This document shows positions 1 to 10,128 of a stretch of 64,000 bases of DNA, piece by piece (position 1 is the stretch's first letter; each line of letters begins with the position of its first letter). Position numbers and translations under genes: made by a program. Below the pieces are notes generated by a model. That model did no database searches. It saw only the letters and a list, made by a program, of their open reading frames with translations, and had not been told where the DNA came from. This DNA is from Cycas panzhihuaensis (lineage: Eukaryota > Cycadophyta). Location of the stretch: the NCBI GenBank assembly GCA_023213395.1, contig CM041465.1:66347741-66411740 (forward strand), in the 5' to 3' direction.

Positions 1-996
1 AGTGACTCTTGTTGTTTAAGTATGTTTATCCTACCATGAGCTAGTTCTTATGAGAGTTTCTTCTCCTCTTTATATTCCTAGTTATAATGATCCTTTCCAT
101 CTTGACACTCATACTATGACTACTACTCACCATTGTCAGCTTGATCAACTTTCTTAGGAATATGAATCGATGCAAGCAGATCCTTTTAGAACTCTTAAGG
201 CGACTCAATCCCCTCTATCGTCTCATCCTCCCACTTTGAGACCATCTTCTTCTCCTCACAAAGAGCTTAAAGATAATAGATCTATTCATTCACAATCTCA
301 TCCTTCACCTTATTTATTGCAAAACTAAAAATTGTTCTCCCTTGGTTTCATCTTTCACACATGAGATACCTTTTGAATCACTTACCTAAGGGAATCCTAT
401 TTCTTCCCTTGCTCCTATTTCCCATCATTTTGGTCTATCAACTTTGATACTTAAATCGACTCCTTCATATTTAAGAAAGTGTACTTATGTGCAGTATGCT
501 TCTATTTCTTCCCAAGCTCATTAATAATTGCTTATATATAGGATTATTCCTTAAGACGCTAGGCTTTTCTCTCCTTATCCTAGACCAAATAGTCATATTC
601 TATCATTTAATCCTACCTCAAACCTTTAAATTATTTATCCTTGGGTTGATTTTACTGAATTCTTGGCCACTTCAATAGTTAATCTTTCTTCCTCATCCCA
701 TATTAATAGGCCATTCCCCCAGCATACTACTATATATAATTTTAATCCTACATTTTCTCAAGTTCCTATACCTTAAAACAATTAAAGGGTTAATCTTATA
801 GTATGGTTTAACCCCACTTAATCTCTTCCAACCTTTCCTACTTCCTTTGAATAACAACCTACTTCTTCTCTAACCCCTCTACCTTCATCCTTGCCTTAAC
901 ATTCTATAACATTAAGGCCAAGGTAACCTTTCCTAGATTATATGAAGTCTCCCTTTCCATAAGAAGGCCTACTATATCCTATGCCTCCCTTTTTAC
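1..996 (+). other. 5' part of element A, upstream of the recognisable gag domain
   Basis: An AT-rich stretch whose plus-strand translation is rich in Ser, Pro, Thr and Leu and broken by many stops. It precedes the gag homology directly and is probably the decayed N-terminal, low-complexity part of gag or its leader. No LTR or primer-binding site is visible, so the 5' end of the element lies outside the window. Confidence 0.4.
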
Positions 997-1440
997 ATAA
1001 ACTTTCTAAGTTTTTAGGTGAATCTCCCTAAGATCTAGTATCCCATATACAAGCATTTGCACTTGCATATACTAACTTCATCCATATGATTATGTCATGA
1101 TGAGACTATTTCCTAAGTCACTTTTATATGATGCTTTAAAGTGGTTTTATTTCCTTCCTTATACTTCCATTCTTTCATTTCAACAATTAGTCAATTCTTT
1201 TATTAACTATTTTGATGTAGCTAGACCTTTTAAATTTGGTATTAAATCAATATTAGCTATTAAACAGAATCATGATGAAACTTTTAAAGACTTTGTGATA
1301 AGATTTCAAGATCAAGTTCATGCATGACACTCTCAATTAGATATAAATCTTCTCTTTGAGTTATTCACTAATGCCTTGAGACCTCATGATCATCTAAAAG
1401 TACTCAAGCTAGGTCCTTAAATGTATAAGGAAACTATTAA
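997..1440 (+). pseudogene. Element A gag remnant (retrotransposon gag domain)
   Basis: The frame read from 1097 to 1327 gives LLYDALKWFYFLP, then QQLVNSFINYF, then HDETFKDFVIRF. This is the usual plant Ty3/gypsy capsid-region pattern: L..A..WF..L, then F...F, then ..ESL.DF..RF. Gag would form the particle that packages the element RNA. After the stop at 1328 the same alignment continues in a nearby frame to about 1420 (LLFELFTNALRP), as in intact gags. Stops and frameshifts make it non-functional. No zinc knuckle is readable downstream. Assignment to the gypsy gag family is secure; exact ends are not. Confidence 0.75.
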
Positions 1441-2229
1441 TTGATGCCTTACTTTTAAGACCTTTAAAATCCAAGCATGTATTAAGAAAGTTAATAAATC
1501 AATTCATTCAAAAGAACTAGTTCAAGCATCAAAGTCCTCTTATTCTAAACTAACTTATGATCATCTAATTTCCTTAATCAAGTCATTAAAGTGCATGATC
1601 AGTACCAAGATACACATTGATGACTTTGTTTCTAATCCTCCTAGTAAATAAGAAGCTAAACTAATCTATCTTGCTAAAGAAGGAAACCATTAGAACTCTC
1701 TTATACCTCATGATCTTATTAGGAAGACCAAATGGTATTCTTATCATGAGACTGATGCTTATGGTAGAAGTCAATATTGCACTATGCAAGCAATGAGTTA
1801 ATGGCCTTCTATTCAAAATAATCAAGTTTCTAAATCTACTTAAGATCAATTGATTAACAAATGCCCTTTACTCAAACACAAGGATGAAAAAGAGAAACAT
1901 AAAGTTAAAGTAAAATAAAACAAGTGGAAAGTAGTAAAGATAAAATCATAGAATCCAACTCTTCTAAGAAACCAATTATTTCTTCCAATCCCTCATCAAA
2001 GCACGTTAATAGTTAAACTCACGTACATCTTAAGGGTGGAGAGGCCAAGAGGACCATCAACATGGTGGAGACTATAAAGAGTTCAGGTTCTTCCAAATCA
2101 TTTGATGATTTGATGACTAAAAATCCTAACTCTTTACTACTTATACCCTCTCATCTTATCAAGTTTTGATCTATTCCTTATAGTCTAAAAGATGGATTAT
2201 TTTTCTTGGTTAAAGAGTTAAAGACTATT

Positions 2230-2690
2230 CTTGATAGGGTTTCTTTTATGGATTTATTGAAGTATTACCCTAAGAATTGATAGCTTTTATTTGATGTATT
2301 AGAAGTTCCTATCCCTACTGGTACATATGGTTCTACCTTGTCCTTTGAACTAGCCATTTTGCCTAACCAAATTAATCATGCTTTTAATGATATTCTTATG
2401 TTTTACATTGAGATTATAAAGGATGATATAAATATTAGGTGTGTCTTCATTAATTAAGGGCCATCTATTAATGTTATTCCTCTTTGTCTTGTTAAAGACT
2501 TAGAGATCTCAACTTTTTATCTTTATAAGTGGATTTTCCATGGTTACGATAAGAACCAAAAGGTTCATCTTAGCCAAGTCACTCTTTCTCTTACTTTAGA
2601 GGAAAAAATGGTCTTAACTAAACTTACCATCATTAACCTTGATATTATTATAACATCCTTTTGGGTAGACCTTGGATTACCCAAATAGCT
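2230..2690 (+). pseudogene. Element A retropepsin-like protease region
   Basis: Plus-strand translation contains RCVFIN, a stop, GPSINVIPLCLVKDL, then HLSQVTLSLTL. This matches the plant gypsy aspartic protease pattern .FIDxGSSxN.(I/L)......L followed by G...L.L. The catalytic Asp position reads Asn (FIN), and the next codon is a stop, so the enzyme is dead. An upstream stretch with PIPTGTYGSTLSFELAI resembles the segment that precedes protease in Tat-type elements. In an intact element this enzyme cleaves the gag-pol polyprotein. Confidence 0.65.
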
Positions 2691-2699
2691 ATTGTTTGC

Positions 2700-3979
2700 T
2701 CTTCCCCTTTTGGTAAACTTTGGTTCATCCATAAGGGTAAATTGAAAATTATGAATTTCAAACCTAAATCAATTAAGTAATAAGTTTCTCTTATTGAAAT
2801 TATTGTTGAACCTAGTGAATCCTATAACTCATTAGAATACTTTTTTCAATCTTTGGGTTTAGGCTAGTACTTCATTATTGAAACTCCTCCTTCTTAGGGA
2901 GAAGTAAAAGATGTAGATATATTGGAAATCATTCCTTTTAAACCAAGCTCTTTGTCTTATTCTTCTTTCAAAGAATAAATGTCATATTATAATTAGTCTT
3001 GTAAAGAATCTTTTATAATTCAAGTAGTTAGTCTAAATCTTCCAGTTTTAAGTGAATAATTATAGGTGTTAGAGCTTATTCTCATGAGATCGATGCACTA
3101 TCTAAACAAATGGGTTTATTCTCATATGATATACCTATATCTATTACAGATCCTTTTCTTTGATCTCCTCTCTTTGTTATATGGCTTAACAGATGAGAAA
3201 AAAAATTGTTAGTACATAGGCATCCAGAGTTGGTACCCATTGATAAAGTTGTTTCACCTTTTACTTCATCTCAAATAAATCAAATTTCATCTAATTGAGT
3301 TAAAGAGATTAATTTGGCTTCAAATATTTATCTTCCTCCCTATCACTTTATTGATGATTCTCCATAATCTCTTATTTATATAATAATTTTAGCTCCTAAT
3401 TATTCTCTTAATCATGAAGAGTTCAAACAAGTTTTTACCTCAACTTAGGAGTTTATTGATAGACCTATCTTATTTACCCAAGTTCCTTCTATCATTGAAT
3501 TCTTGCCAACTCATCAAAATCTTTTGCTCAAAGATCCCCAAATTATCAAGTCATTATCTCCTCTATCTACCCTATCAAATAATATTATCCTAGTTAATAT
3601 CTTCCATCTAGGTCATTTTAAGAACAATAAAGTAATTCTTGAGCATTTAGCTAATTCTACACCTAGTCACCCTTCTTACCATTATAAGTTAGGTTTTCCA
3701 AAAATAATACACAATGATTCATCATTATTCATCTGTTTTCAACCTAAGGAACCTCCCTCTTTTGTAGAACTTTCTCCTTTTCATTTTGAAGAGTGTAATG
3801 TCATGTTGAAAGGAGAGACCATTGATATTGATTTAGACTTAGGAGATACTCTATAAATCATGAAAGTTGGAGCTAATTATTCTCCTGAAGAGATCTCTTA
3901 GTTTAAAGGTCTCTTTTGAGAATTATATTATATTCTTGCTTAGGATTATAGTGATATGCAAGGTCTTTACCTTGATATT
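2700..3979 (+). other. Element A pol linker between protease and reverse transcriptase
   Basis: About 1.3 kb between the protease and RT homologies. It contains an open stretch at 3503-3856 (117 codons) ending in an acidic run (TIDIDLDLGD). Gypsy pol polyproteins have a variable linker here, and position is the only reason for the assignment. I recognise no domain. Confidence 0.4.
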
Positions 3980-4715
3980 ATTATCCATAATATCACTACT
4001 ATCACTCGCATAAAGCCAAATTATAAAAAATAAAGACCTATCCATCCTTACCTCTCTTCAACAATCAAATAAGAAGTTGATAAATTATTAAAATATTGAT
4101 TCATTAAAAGTGTCAATTACTGTCAATGGGATTTGAATATAGTTTCAATTATTAAGAAGAATGGAACTATTTGAATTTACATTAACTTTTGAGATATTAA
4201 TGATGCTTGTCCCAAAGATAAATTTTTCCTTCCTTTTATAAATCAAATATGAGACTGAACCACAAGCTTTAAATACATGTCTCTTATGGATGGCTTCTTC
4301 GAGTATAATCAAATGACTATTACACCCTAAGATCATCATAAAACAACTTTTATAACCCCTTAGGGAACTTTTATTTATGAAGTTATGCCTTTTAGATTGA
4401 AAAATACTAGAGTTACATATCAAAGAGCCATGGTTTTTATTTTCCATGACTTGATTGGTAATATTATAGTCGTGTATCTCAATGATATGCTTTCTCTTTC
4501 TCAGTAACAACAAGAACATCTCTATGATCAAAGAACAATCCTTGAAATATATTTCAAGTATTATTTATGCTTAAACCCCCTTAAATATGTTTATATTATT
4601 GCTTTTAGGAGAATGTTAGGTAATATTATTTCTCATGATGGAATTAGGGTTGATCCTGATAAAGTTAAGGTAATTCTTAAAATGCCTTCTCCTAGAACCT
4701 AAAAATAAATTAAAT
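3980..4715 (+). pseudogene. Element A reverse transcriptase remnant
   Basis: Readable blocks in order: LLKYXFIKSV (X = stop); DLNIVSIIKKNGT; INDACPKDKFFLP; MDGFFEYNQM; EVMPFRLKN; a YLNDML block at the catalytic position, where YVDDML is usual, so the first Asp of the DD pair is Asn; and MLGNIISHDGIRVDPDKV. These are standard Ty3/gypsy RT motifs in the right order and spacing. The enzyme would copy element RNA to cDNA. The lost Asp plus numerous stops make it inactive. Family call is very secure. Confidence 0.9.
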
Positions 4716-4799
4716 CTTTATTAGGTAGACTTTATTTTCTTATGTGCTTTATTGTTAATTTTGCACTAGATGTAAAGCCTCTCACTAATCTTCTAAAGA

Positions 4800-5270
4800 A
4801 AGATATTCCACTTCAATGGATCCCTCAATCCTAAGAATCTTTTGACAAGTTAAAGTAGGCTCTAGTGGTAACTTCTATCCTTACTCCAATATTTACTAAG
4901 CCTTTTATTTTATATACTTCTTCCATCAAAGAGTTATTAGTAGAAATGTTCATACAAAAATATGACATTGGTGAAGAATGGGCTATCTATTTCATTAATA
5001 GAACACTAGTTGTCAATGAGCTTCATTATCATTTTGTAGAGAAAGAATGTCTTTCCTCGATCTTTGCTACTAAGAAGTTATGCCATTATCTTCTTAGTAA
5101 TATAATCTTCCTTATCATTTAGTCTAATCCTATTAGATATTTATTGACTAAAGCAAACCTTACTAAGTGTTTAGATAAGTGGTCATTGTCATTACAAGAG
5201 TTTGACTTCTATATCATTAATAAAAAGTCTAAGAAAGAAATGGTTCTAGCCAAGATCATAACCAATGCTA
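4800..5270 (+). pseudogene. Element A pol RNase H domain remnant
   Basis: Frames at 4865-5122 and 5144-5449 give EWAIYFINRTL, then EKECLSSIFATKKLCHYLL, then KANLTKCLDKWSLSLQEFDF. This is the usual gypsy RT-linked RNase H sequence: .Y.SR.L...E.NY...EKE.LA..FA..KLR.YL, ending ..L.RWSL.LQEFD. The domain removes the RNA strand during reverse transcription. It follows RT and precedes integrase with no second RNase H between them. In this element the second RNase H lies after integrase instead. Confidence 0.85.
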
Positions 5271-5439
5271 CTTTACCAGATCCTATAATCAAGTTGTTGA
5301 TAATAGACTTACTAAGGAACACATCCTCCAAATATAGGCTATCCCTTTTGATGACCCTTTATATGGAGAGATCAAACCCTTCCTTCTTCCTCTACATTGA
5401 AGAAGAGAACATAAATTCAGGTTATTGCCTAATAATATT

Positions 5440-6580
5440 TTCTACTTGATGATGAACTTTATAAATGTTCTTTTGATGGGATTCTATTAAGATGTCTCTC
5501 TTCTAATGAAGCTCTTACTGACATAATAAAATGTTATGATGGAATATATAGTGGTCACTTTGGTGGCCAATCCAATACTCAATGTGCCCTTTGTATGGGA
5601 TACTATTAGCCTACCTTATTTAGAGATGCTAATGCTTATATTCAAAAGTATGAGAAATGCCAATCTCATGCTACCTTAATTCATAAACTTGCTTGAAAAT
5701 TAAAATTCGCAATTTCTCCTTAGCCCTTTTCCTAATGGGTTTTAAATATCATTGGGAAAATCTTTCCTACATTATCTAATATCCATAAGTTTATTATCAC
5801 TACTACAAAATACTTACCAAATGGAGTGAAGTTATTCTATTAGTTTTAGCTATAAGAAAGATAGTTATAACTTTCCTTTTCTAATACATTATTTATAGAT
5901 TTGGGATACTTGATGTTATCATCACTGATAATGGATCCTCATTTTAAAATCCTCATGTGAATAAAGTTTGTAATAAGTTTCATATCATACATAGATTTTC
6001 AGCCCCATATCATTTGCAAGCTAATGGCTAAGTAGAAGCCTTCAATAAGACTCTAGCTAAGATTTTAGCCAAGACTATTGTAAATTCACATTGAGATTGG
6101 CATACTTAATTATTTCCAATATTATGGGCATATTGAACTTCTATCATAAAAGCCATCAGTATGACACCTTTCTCTTTGGTTTATGGTGTTGAAGCAATCC
6201 TCCTTTCAGAAGTTGAAATCCCTTTATTATGTTTTTAGTAAAAGAGTTTATTAATGAAGAGTTTCAAGGGGAAGCACATCTTTTGGAACTTGAAAAAGTA
6301 CATAAAACTTATCTCAAGCCATTATAAAATAATTTGGCTTCTAAAGTTAGAATTCAAGTTACCAATGATAGATAACTTAGACCTAGAAAATTTTGTGTTG
6401 GTGACAAGGTATTAAGTTAAAATATATGCATGATAAACAAAAAAAAAATCTCTAAAATAGGTTGGACTCGTCTTGATTATTGAAGATTTAGAGAATGGTG
6501 CCTATTTAATTTCTATATTGGAGGGATTGGAGTTTAAGAAACCCATTAATTCTCAATACATAAGGAGATTTTATGCCTAA
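5440..6580 (+). pseudogene. Element A integrase remnant
   Basis: Translation shows FRDANAYIQKYEKCQSHATL (the CC half of the HHCC zinc finger), ITDNGS (catalytic Asp block, about 5925), a block near 6010 equivalent to H.QANGQVEA (read as HLQANGXVEAFNKTL), and then TPFSLVYGVEAIL. It ends in GLEFKKPINSQYIRRFY near 6578. The C-terminal segment corresponds to that of the minus-strand integrase at 62140-62330, which reads GLEFEKSINGKFLKKFY, so A and B belong to one family. Integrase inserts the cDNA into host DNA. Several stops interrupt it. Confidence 0.85.
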
Positions 6581-7260
6581 AATAATGTCCTTGTTTGCAA
6601 TGAGTATAAACTATAGCTCTAAAAAGCTATATTGTCTAATGATCTAAAATTATAGATAATTTCTTTCTTCAAATATTCTTCATATACCTTTGGTTTTCTC
6701 TCACTTATATCAAGTGATATTCTACTTGCCATATAGGACTATTGGCTTCTCTTGGTATAGGTATTGGTTGTTAGAGTCCTTTTCTATCACCATTTTCTAT
6801 CTTTTTCTCTTTTAGGCTCTAAATTCAGAAGAGAACTTTGGTCCCTAGTTTTATCTTTGATAGTTATTTATGATATAAGATCTATTTTGTCTACTTCAAT
6901 TATTATACTTATTGATTGATCTATTTTTTTTGCCTTTCCTTTCACCTTAGAGGTTTCTTGTTGATATATATCATCTCTTTTTTCTTTTATTTTTCCTTTC
7001 TAATCCTTGTTTTCCTTTACCTATATTTCAGAAGTGAATACTCATTTTTCCACCTTTCCTATATGATTGGAGATATCATGATTTAGATTTCCTTTATTTC
7101 CCTATGATTTAATCCTTGAGGAGTTTGGTTACCCTTATCCTATTCTGGTTTCATTAAAAAAGAATAATCCTTATTGCATTAAGAAGGGATATGCTATAAT
7201 TAGTTGATTTTCAAATCCTCTCTCTTACAAATATTGAAAGGAAGTTAAAAAAAAAAAGAA

Positions 7261-7299
<39 letters not shown>

Positions 7300-7559
7300 C
7301 TAAAAGGTACTATTATTGTCATCCTCTTACAATCTAGGGAAAGTCATGTGATGACTTTGTCCCCTCCTATATTTATTATAGATTAGGTTCACTTGGATGG
7401 GTTATTCAAGTTTTTTGGATCCAACTACTTGGGTCTTCTATGGCCTTAGTTGTAATCGAACTCTATTTGGCATCTTTTGGATCATTGGATTGTTATCCTA
7501 ACTATAATATTATCCTTTACTCATTGTAGTTGAAATCATTTTTCTATTATTTTACACCA
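6581..7559 (+). other. Element A spacer after integrase, with a GA microsatellite
   Basis: About 1 kb of AT-rich DNA with no recognisable coding domain. It holds a GA dinucleotide run at 7267-7296 next to an A-run, and a pyrimidine-rich stretch (6900-7080). The position corresponds to the spacer between integrase and the second RNase H. Weak similarity to the repeat at 50770-51000 (reverse strand) starts near 7330. Confidence 0.45.
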
Positions 7560-8035
7560 ACTCCTCACAGATTGATTCCTATAACTTTCCTTTATCTATC
7601 ACTCTGTCTCTAAATTCAATTCATATTTTTCCTAGGGCATTGAGTATATTTATTAATGGAGGTAGTAGTAGCAACCTAAGACCATCTATTACTACATGGG
7701 TGCTATACGATTAATTAAGGAACTCCCTCTCTTCTATTGGATTATATTTACCTAGACTAATCAATAATAAAGTTGAGTATTCTAGCCCTATAGTACCCTT
7801 ATTTTAGATTTCTCAATTAAACAATAGTCCTATTATTATCTACTCTAATTCTAAAGTTGTTATTTATAATTTAGTTGGCATTTATTAAATCCACTCTCCA
7901 TGGCTCTTTACCTTTTACCATCAAGCTTCATTGTTGATATTATTATTTTCTTCAATTACTATCCAACATATCCTACATTCTCTTAATTTTAAAGTTGACA
8001 CCTTATTTTTTTAAATCTTGGATAACTATCTAAGT
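7560..8035 (+). pseudogene. Element A second (archaeal-type) RNase H remnant, downstream of integrase
   Basis: Plus-strand reading gives SIFINGGSSSN, then INNKVEYSSPIVPL, then PIIIYSNSKVVIYNLVGIY, then ILHSLNFKVDTL. This is the aRH pattern (.FxDGSSRGN..., .NNEAEY.A.I..L, ..I.GDS.LV..Q..G.Y, H..R..N..AD.L). The catalytic Asps read Asn at the first and third motifs, so it is dead. The same motifs occur on the minus strand at 50350-50640 (FINGGS, SNNEVEY, YADSHIVV). An RNase H here is distinct from the pol RNase H at 4800-5270 and lies 3' of integrase. Confidence 0.75.
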
Positions 8036-8479
8036 TATATTTTATTTGAACATGGGGCCACCTTACTCTAGAATGAGTATAAGCTACCACTCCATAAAGA
8101 GTCTAAACTATGGGATTTGAAAGTAGAGGTATGAGTTATATAAAGGGTAAATTAATAGATTTAAGATATGATAAAGTGTTAGAAAAGATAGACATATAAT
8201 GGAATCATGGAGCAAGGAGGATCTTGGTAGGGGGCAAGTCCCTTGAAGCCTCCTGCCCCTAGAAAAAGCCAATGAGGAATCCTAAATACTTGAAAAACTA
8301 GTTGTTTATCCAGTGAAACTCACCTTTCATTTCATAAAGAATATGTTTTTCTCTAGATATATTATATGAATATGGATTTCGATCTATATTTATAGAATCA
8401 ATCCTAAGTACGATGTGAGTGATATGAACCTTTCTTCTTTAGAAAGTTTGCATTGTTTTATCTTCTATTACTATAAACT
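8036..8479 (+). other. Element A 3' region, left part (interrupted by Copia-1)
   Basis: Non-coding sequence with the short motif 'atgagtataa.ctaccactc' and a run 'aggatcttgg...gggcaag...cctcctgcccctag'. It matches, in reverse complement, 50170-49740 of element B in the same order. The homology resumes across the Copia-1 insertion at 16774, so bases 8479 and 16774 were once adjacent. This is untranslated or LTR-proximal sequence. Confidence 0.7.
8475..8479. repeat. Target-site duplication of Copia-1, left copy (AAACT)
   Basis: AAACT directly precedes the 5' TG of the left LTR and is repeated at 16769-16773 directly after the CA of the right LTR. A 5-bp duplication is what copia integrase makes. 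Confidence 0.93.
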
Positions 8480-8590
8480 TGTTGGGAATAATCCCAATGT
8501 TTGTGCACTAGAGCACTTAGGGCCTCTCAAAGCCACCTTTGAGGGCCCCTAGGGCACCTTGAGCCGTTTAATAGCCGCCCGGACTGACCA

Positions 8591-8600
8591 CTCACGTGAG
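8591..8600. promoter_or_regulatory. G-box palindrome in Copia-1 LTR (CTCACGTGAG)
   Basis: A perfect 10-bp palindrome with the CACGTG core bound by plant bZIP and bHLH factors. It is conserved in all four LTRs of Copia-1 and D. Its place upstream of the TATA box suggests an enhancer role; that is inference. Confidence 0.55.
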
Positions 8601-8695
8601 GTACGTATCACCGCTATTTATTTTTTATATTTTTTCAAACTAACCTTAATTGTTGTGCAGCTAGGGTGATGGCGCCCGACGCCTCCCCGAATTCT

Positions 8696-8705
8696 CTATA
8701 TAAGG
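8696..8705 (+). promoter_or_regulatory. TATA box in Copia-1 5' LTR
   Basis: CTATATAAGG, about 110 bp before the LTR end and about 100 bp downstream of the CACGTG palindrome at 8593-8598, the usual promoter layout of a plant copia LTR. The 3' LTR copy is at 16649-16658. D carries the variant CTATTTAAGG (plus-strand complement near 43187-43196). Confidence 0.75.
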
Positions 8706-8817
8706 GTTGGGAATACCTCCCTGGTGTTTATTAACATCGCCACTCTTTCGGAAATCGCCATTGTACTCAAGATGAAAGTGTCGTGATGTTCTGCTCTGCT
8801 CCTCCGGCTCCATCATT

Positions 8818-8831
8818 TGGTATTGTCGCCA
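8818..8831 (+). promoter_or_regulatory. Copia-1 primer-binding site (Met-tRNA type, mutated)
   Basis: TGGTATTGTCGCCA, two bases after the LTR. The D copy reads TGGTATCAGAGCCA (complement of 43061-43074), the standard initiator-Met tRNA site. The middle of the Copia-1 site has decayed, which would weaken priming. Confidence 0.8.
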
Positions 8832-9551
8832 AGTTGATGCTATTGTCTATTTTCTGGTTTTGGTTGCTCAAACGTCCGACGGAACATAGCTATATATATG
8901 TTGCTCGTTGAGATTCTCGGCGAGCTCACCGTCTCTTTGGAGAAGGCGGATCTGGATTCCATCCACCGTGGAGGAAGATCTCACTCGGAAGTTTGCTCTC
9001 CATACGGAAACCGGGTTCTTCGTTTGCTTTTATATTTTCAACATATAAATAAAAGAATTTTTGATATATGCTTTAGCTCAATAGATCTTGAGTGATCCTC
9101 TGCATTCCTCGGTTCCTCGTTAATCATTTTGCAATTGAAATCTCGGATATATATTATTCAATCTCCTCTACTTGCGGTGGAGCGTAGCCTTTTTTGTCTA
9201 GCCTACATTTATATATCTCTGTTCTTGTATACCTGCATTTATCCTTTTTGTCTACCTTTAGCCTGCATTTATCTCTGTCCTCTTCCTGTTATTATCTCTG
9301 CGTCTCCATCTGGAGCAGATCTGCGCCCTGCACTCGTCTCCGCGTCTGCGTCTCCGTCTGGAGTATTTATTGCGCCCTGCTCTCACCTCGGCCTTCTGTG
9401 CGTCTATACTTCTGCTTTACCAGATCTGCTTCTGCGTCCGCCTTCTCCTTCTGCGTGCGCCTGCCTCTGCGTCCCCGTTGACGTCTGGGTGTGTCTGCAG
9501 ATTTGGTATGCTCTCCGGCTCGCTTGGGCGTTTTGCCTCTGCGTCCCCATT

Positions 9552-9730
9552 GACGTCTGTATTTATCCTCAGCGCTCTGCAGATTTGCTTTGCCTCTGCG
9601 TGATCTTCATTTCCGTCCGTTTATTTCTGTTTCTGATTGACGTCTGTATATATCCTCGGCGCGCTGCGTCTGCAGATTTGCTTTGCCTCTGCGTGATCTT
9701 CATTTCCGTCCGTTTATTTCTGTTTCTGAT
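9552..9730 (+). repeat. Tandem duplication (about 88 bp, two copies) in Copia-1 leader
   Basis: Copies 9552-9638 and 9639-9730 both start GACGTCTGTAT and end with the same TTTATTTCTGTTTCTGAT run. They differ by a few substitutions and a short insertion (CTGCGT). Partial related units extend back to about 9478. D has different repeats in the same leader zone. Confidence 0.85.
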
Positions 9731-10030
9731 CGGCGCGCATTGTGCATTCCGCGGCTGCATTTAATACACAGTCCGTTTCACTTCCGTATTGCTATAAAAT
9801 CGCCCGTTCACTTCCGTATTACTATAAAATCGCCTTTCATTATTGTGTGGATTATATTCATTTATGCGTTATTAAATCGACGGATTTGCATTTGTATTTA
9901 TTGCGTGGTTTGTATTTATTGCGTCTACATTGACGCTATTGCGCTGCGTCTACAATGATTTACATTTTATGATATTTATTTATTGTATGTTTCAAAATCC
10001 GATTTTAAAAGTTTTAAGTTGTGCTTTTTA

Positions 10031-10128
10031 TCCCGACGAGCGAGTTCACCCTCCTGGCATCGGAGGTTTCTATTTCCTGACTGGTCTTGGGTTCAATCTC
10101 AGTCCAGTTCAGCTTCAGACCGTTTTTT
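10031..10128 (+). other. tRNA-like / Pol III-like segment in Copia-1 leader
   Basis: A 5-bp stem with 7-base loop (CCTCC at 10050-10054, loop TGGCATC, GGAGG at 10062-10066) looks like an anticodon arm. A box-B-like GGGTTCAATCTC follows at 10089-10100, then a T6 run at 10123-10128. D keeps the same order on the minus strand (41372-41294), with the loop changed by one base but the stem intact. The T loop is one base short of a real tRNA, no acceptor stem or box A is visible, and transcription is unproven. Confidence 0.4.

Larger units (their letters stand above)
8480..8815 (+). repeat. Copia-1 5' LTR
   Basis: 336 bp, TG...CA, nearly identical to 16433-16768. It begins with a perfect hairpin palindrome (TTGGGA-ATAA-TCCCAA) and carries a second palindrome CTCACGTGAG at 8591-8600 with a G-box core, plus a TATA box CTATATAAGG at 8696-8705. 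Transcription should therefore start some tens of bases after 8705. The LTRs of D match it throughout. Confidence 0.95.

Noticed and set aside
1-8035. Endogenous pararetrovirus instead of a Ty3/gypsy element
   Set aside because: An integrase follows RNase H, no movement-protein or coat motif is present, and the element shares a 3' region with a second integrase-bearing copy.
9129-9764. 211-codon open frame in the Copia-1 leader
   Set aside because: Low-complexity translation of CTGCGTC-type repeats; no equivalent frame in the D leader and no domain.
10031-10128. Genuine tRNA gene in the Copia-1 leader
   Set aside because: Only an anticodon-like arm and a short T arm are visible; loop position 33 is not T, and no acceptor or D arm is found.
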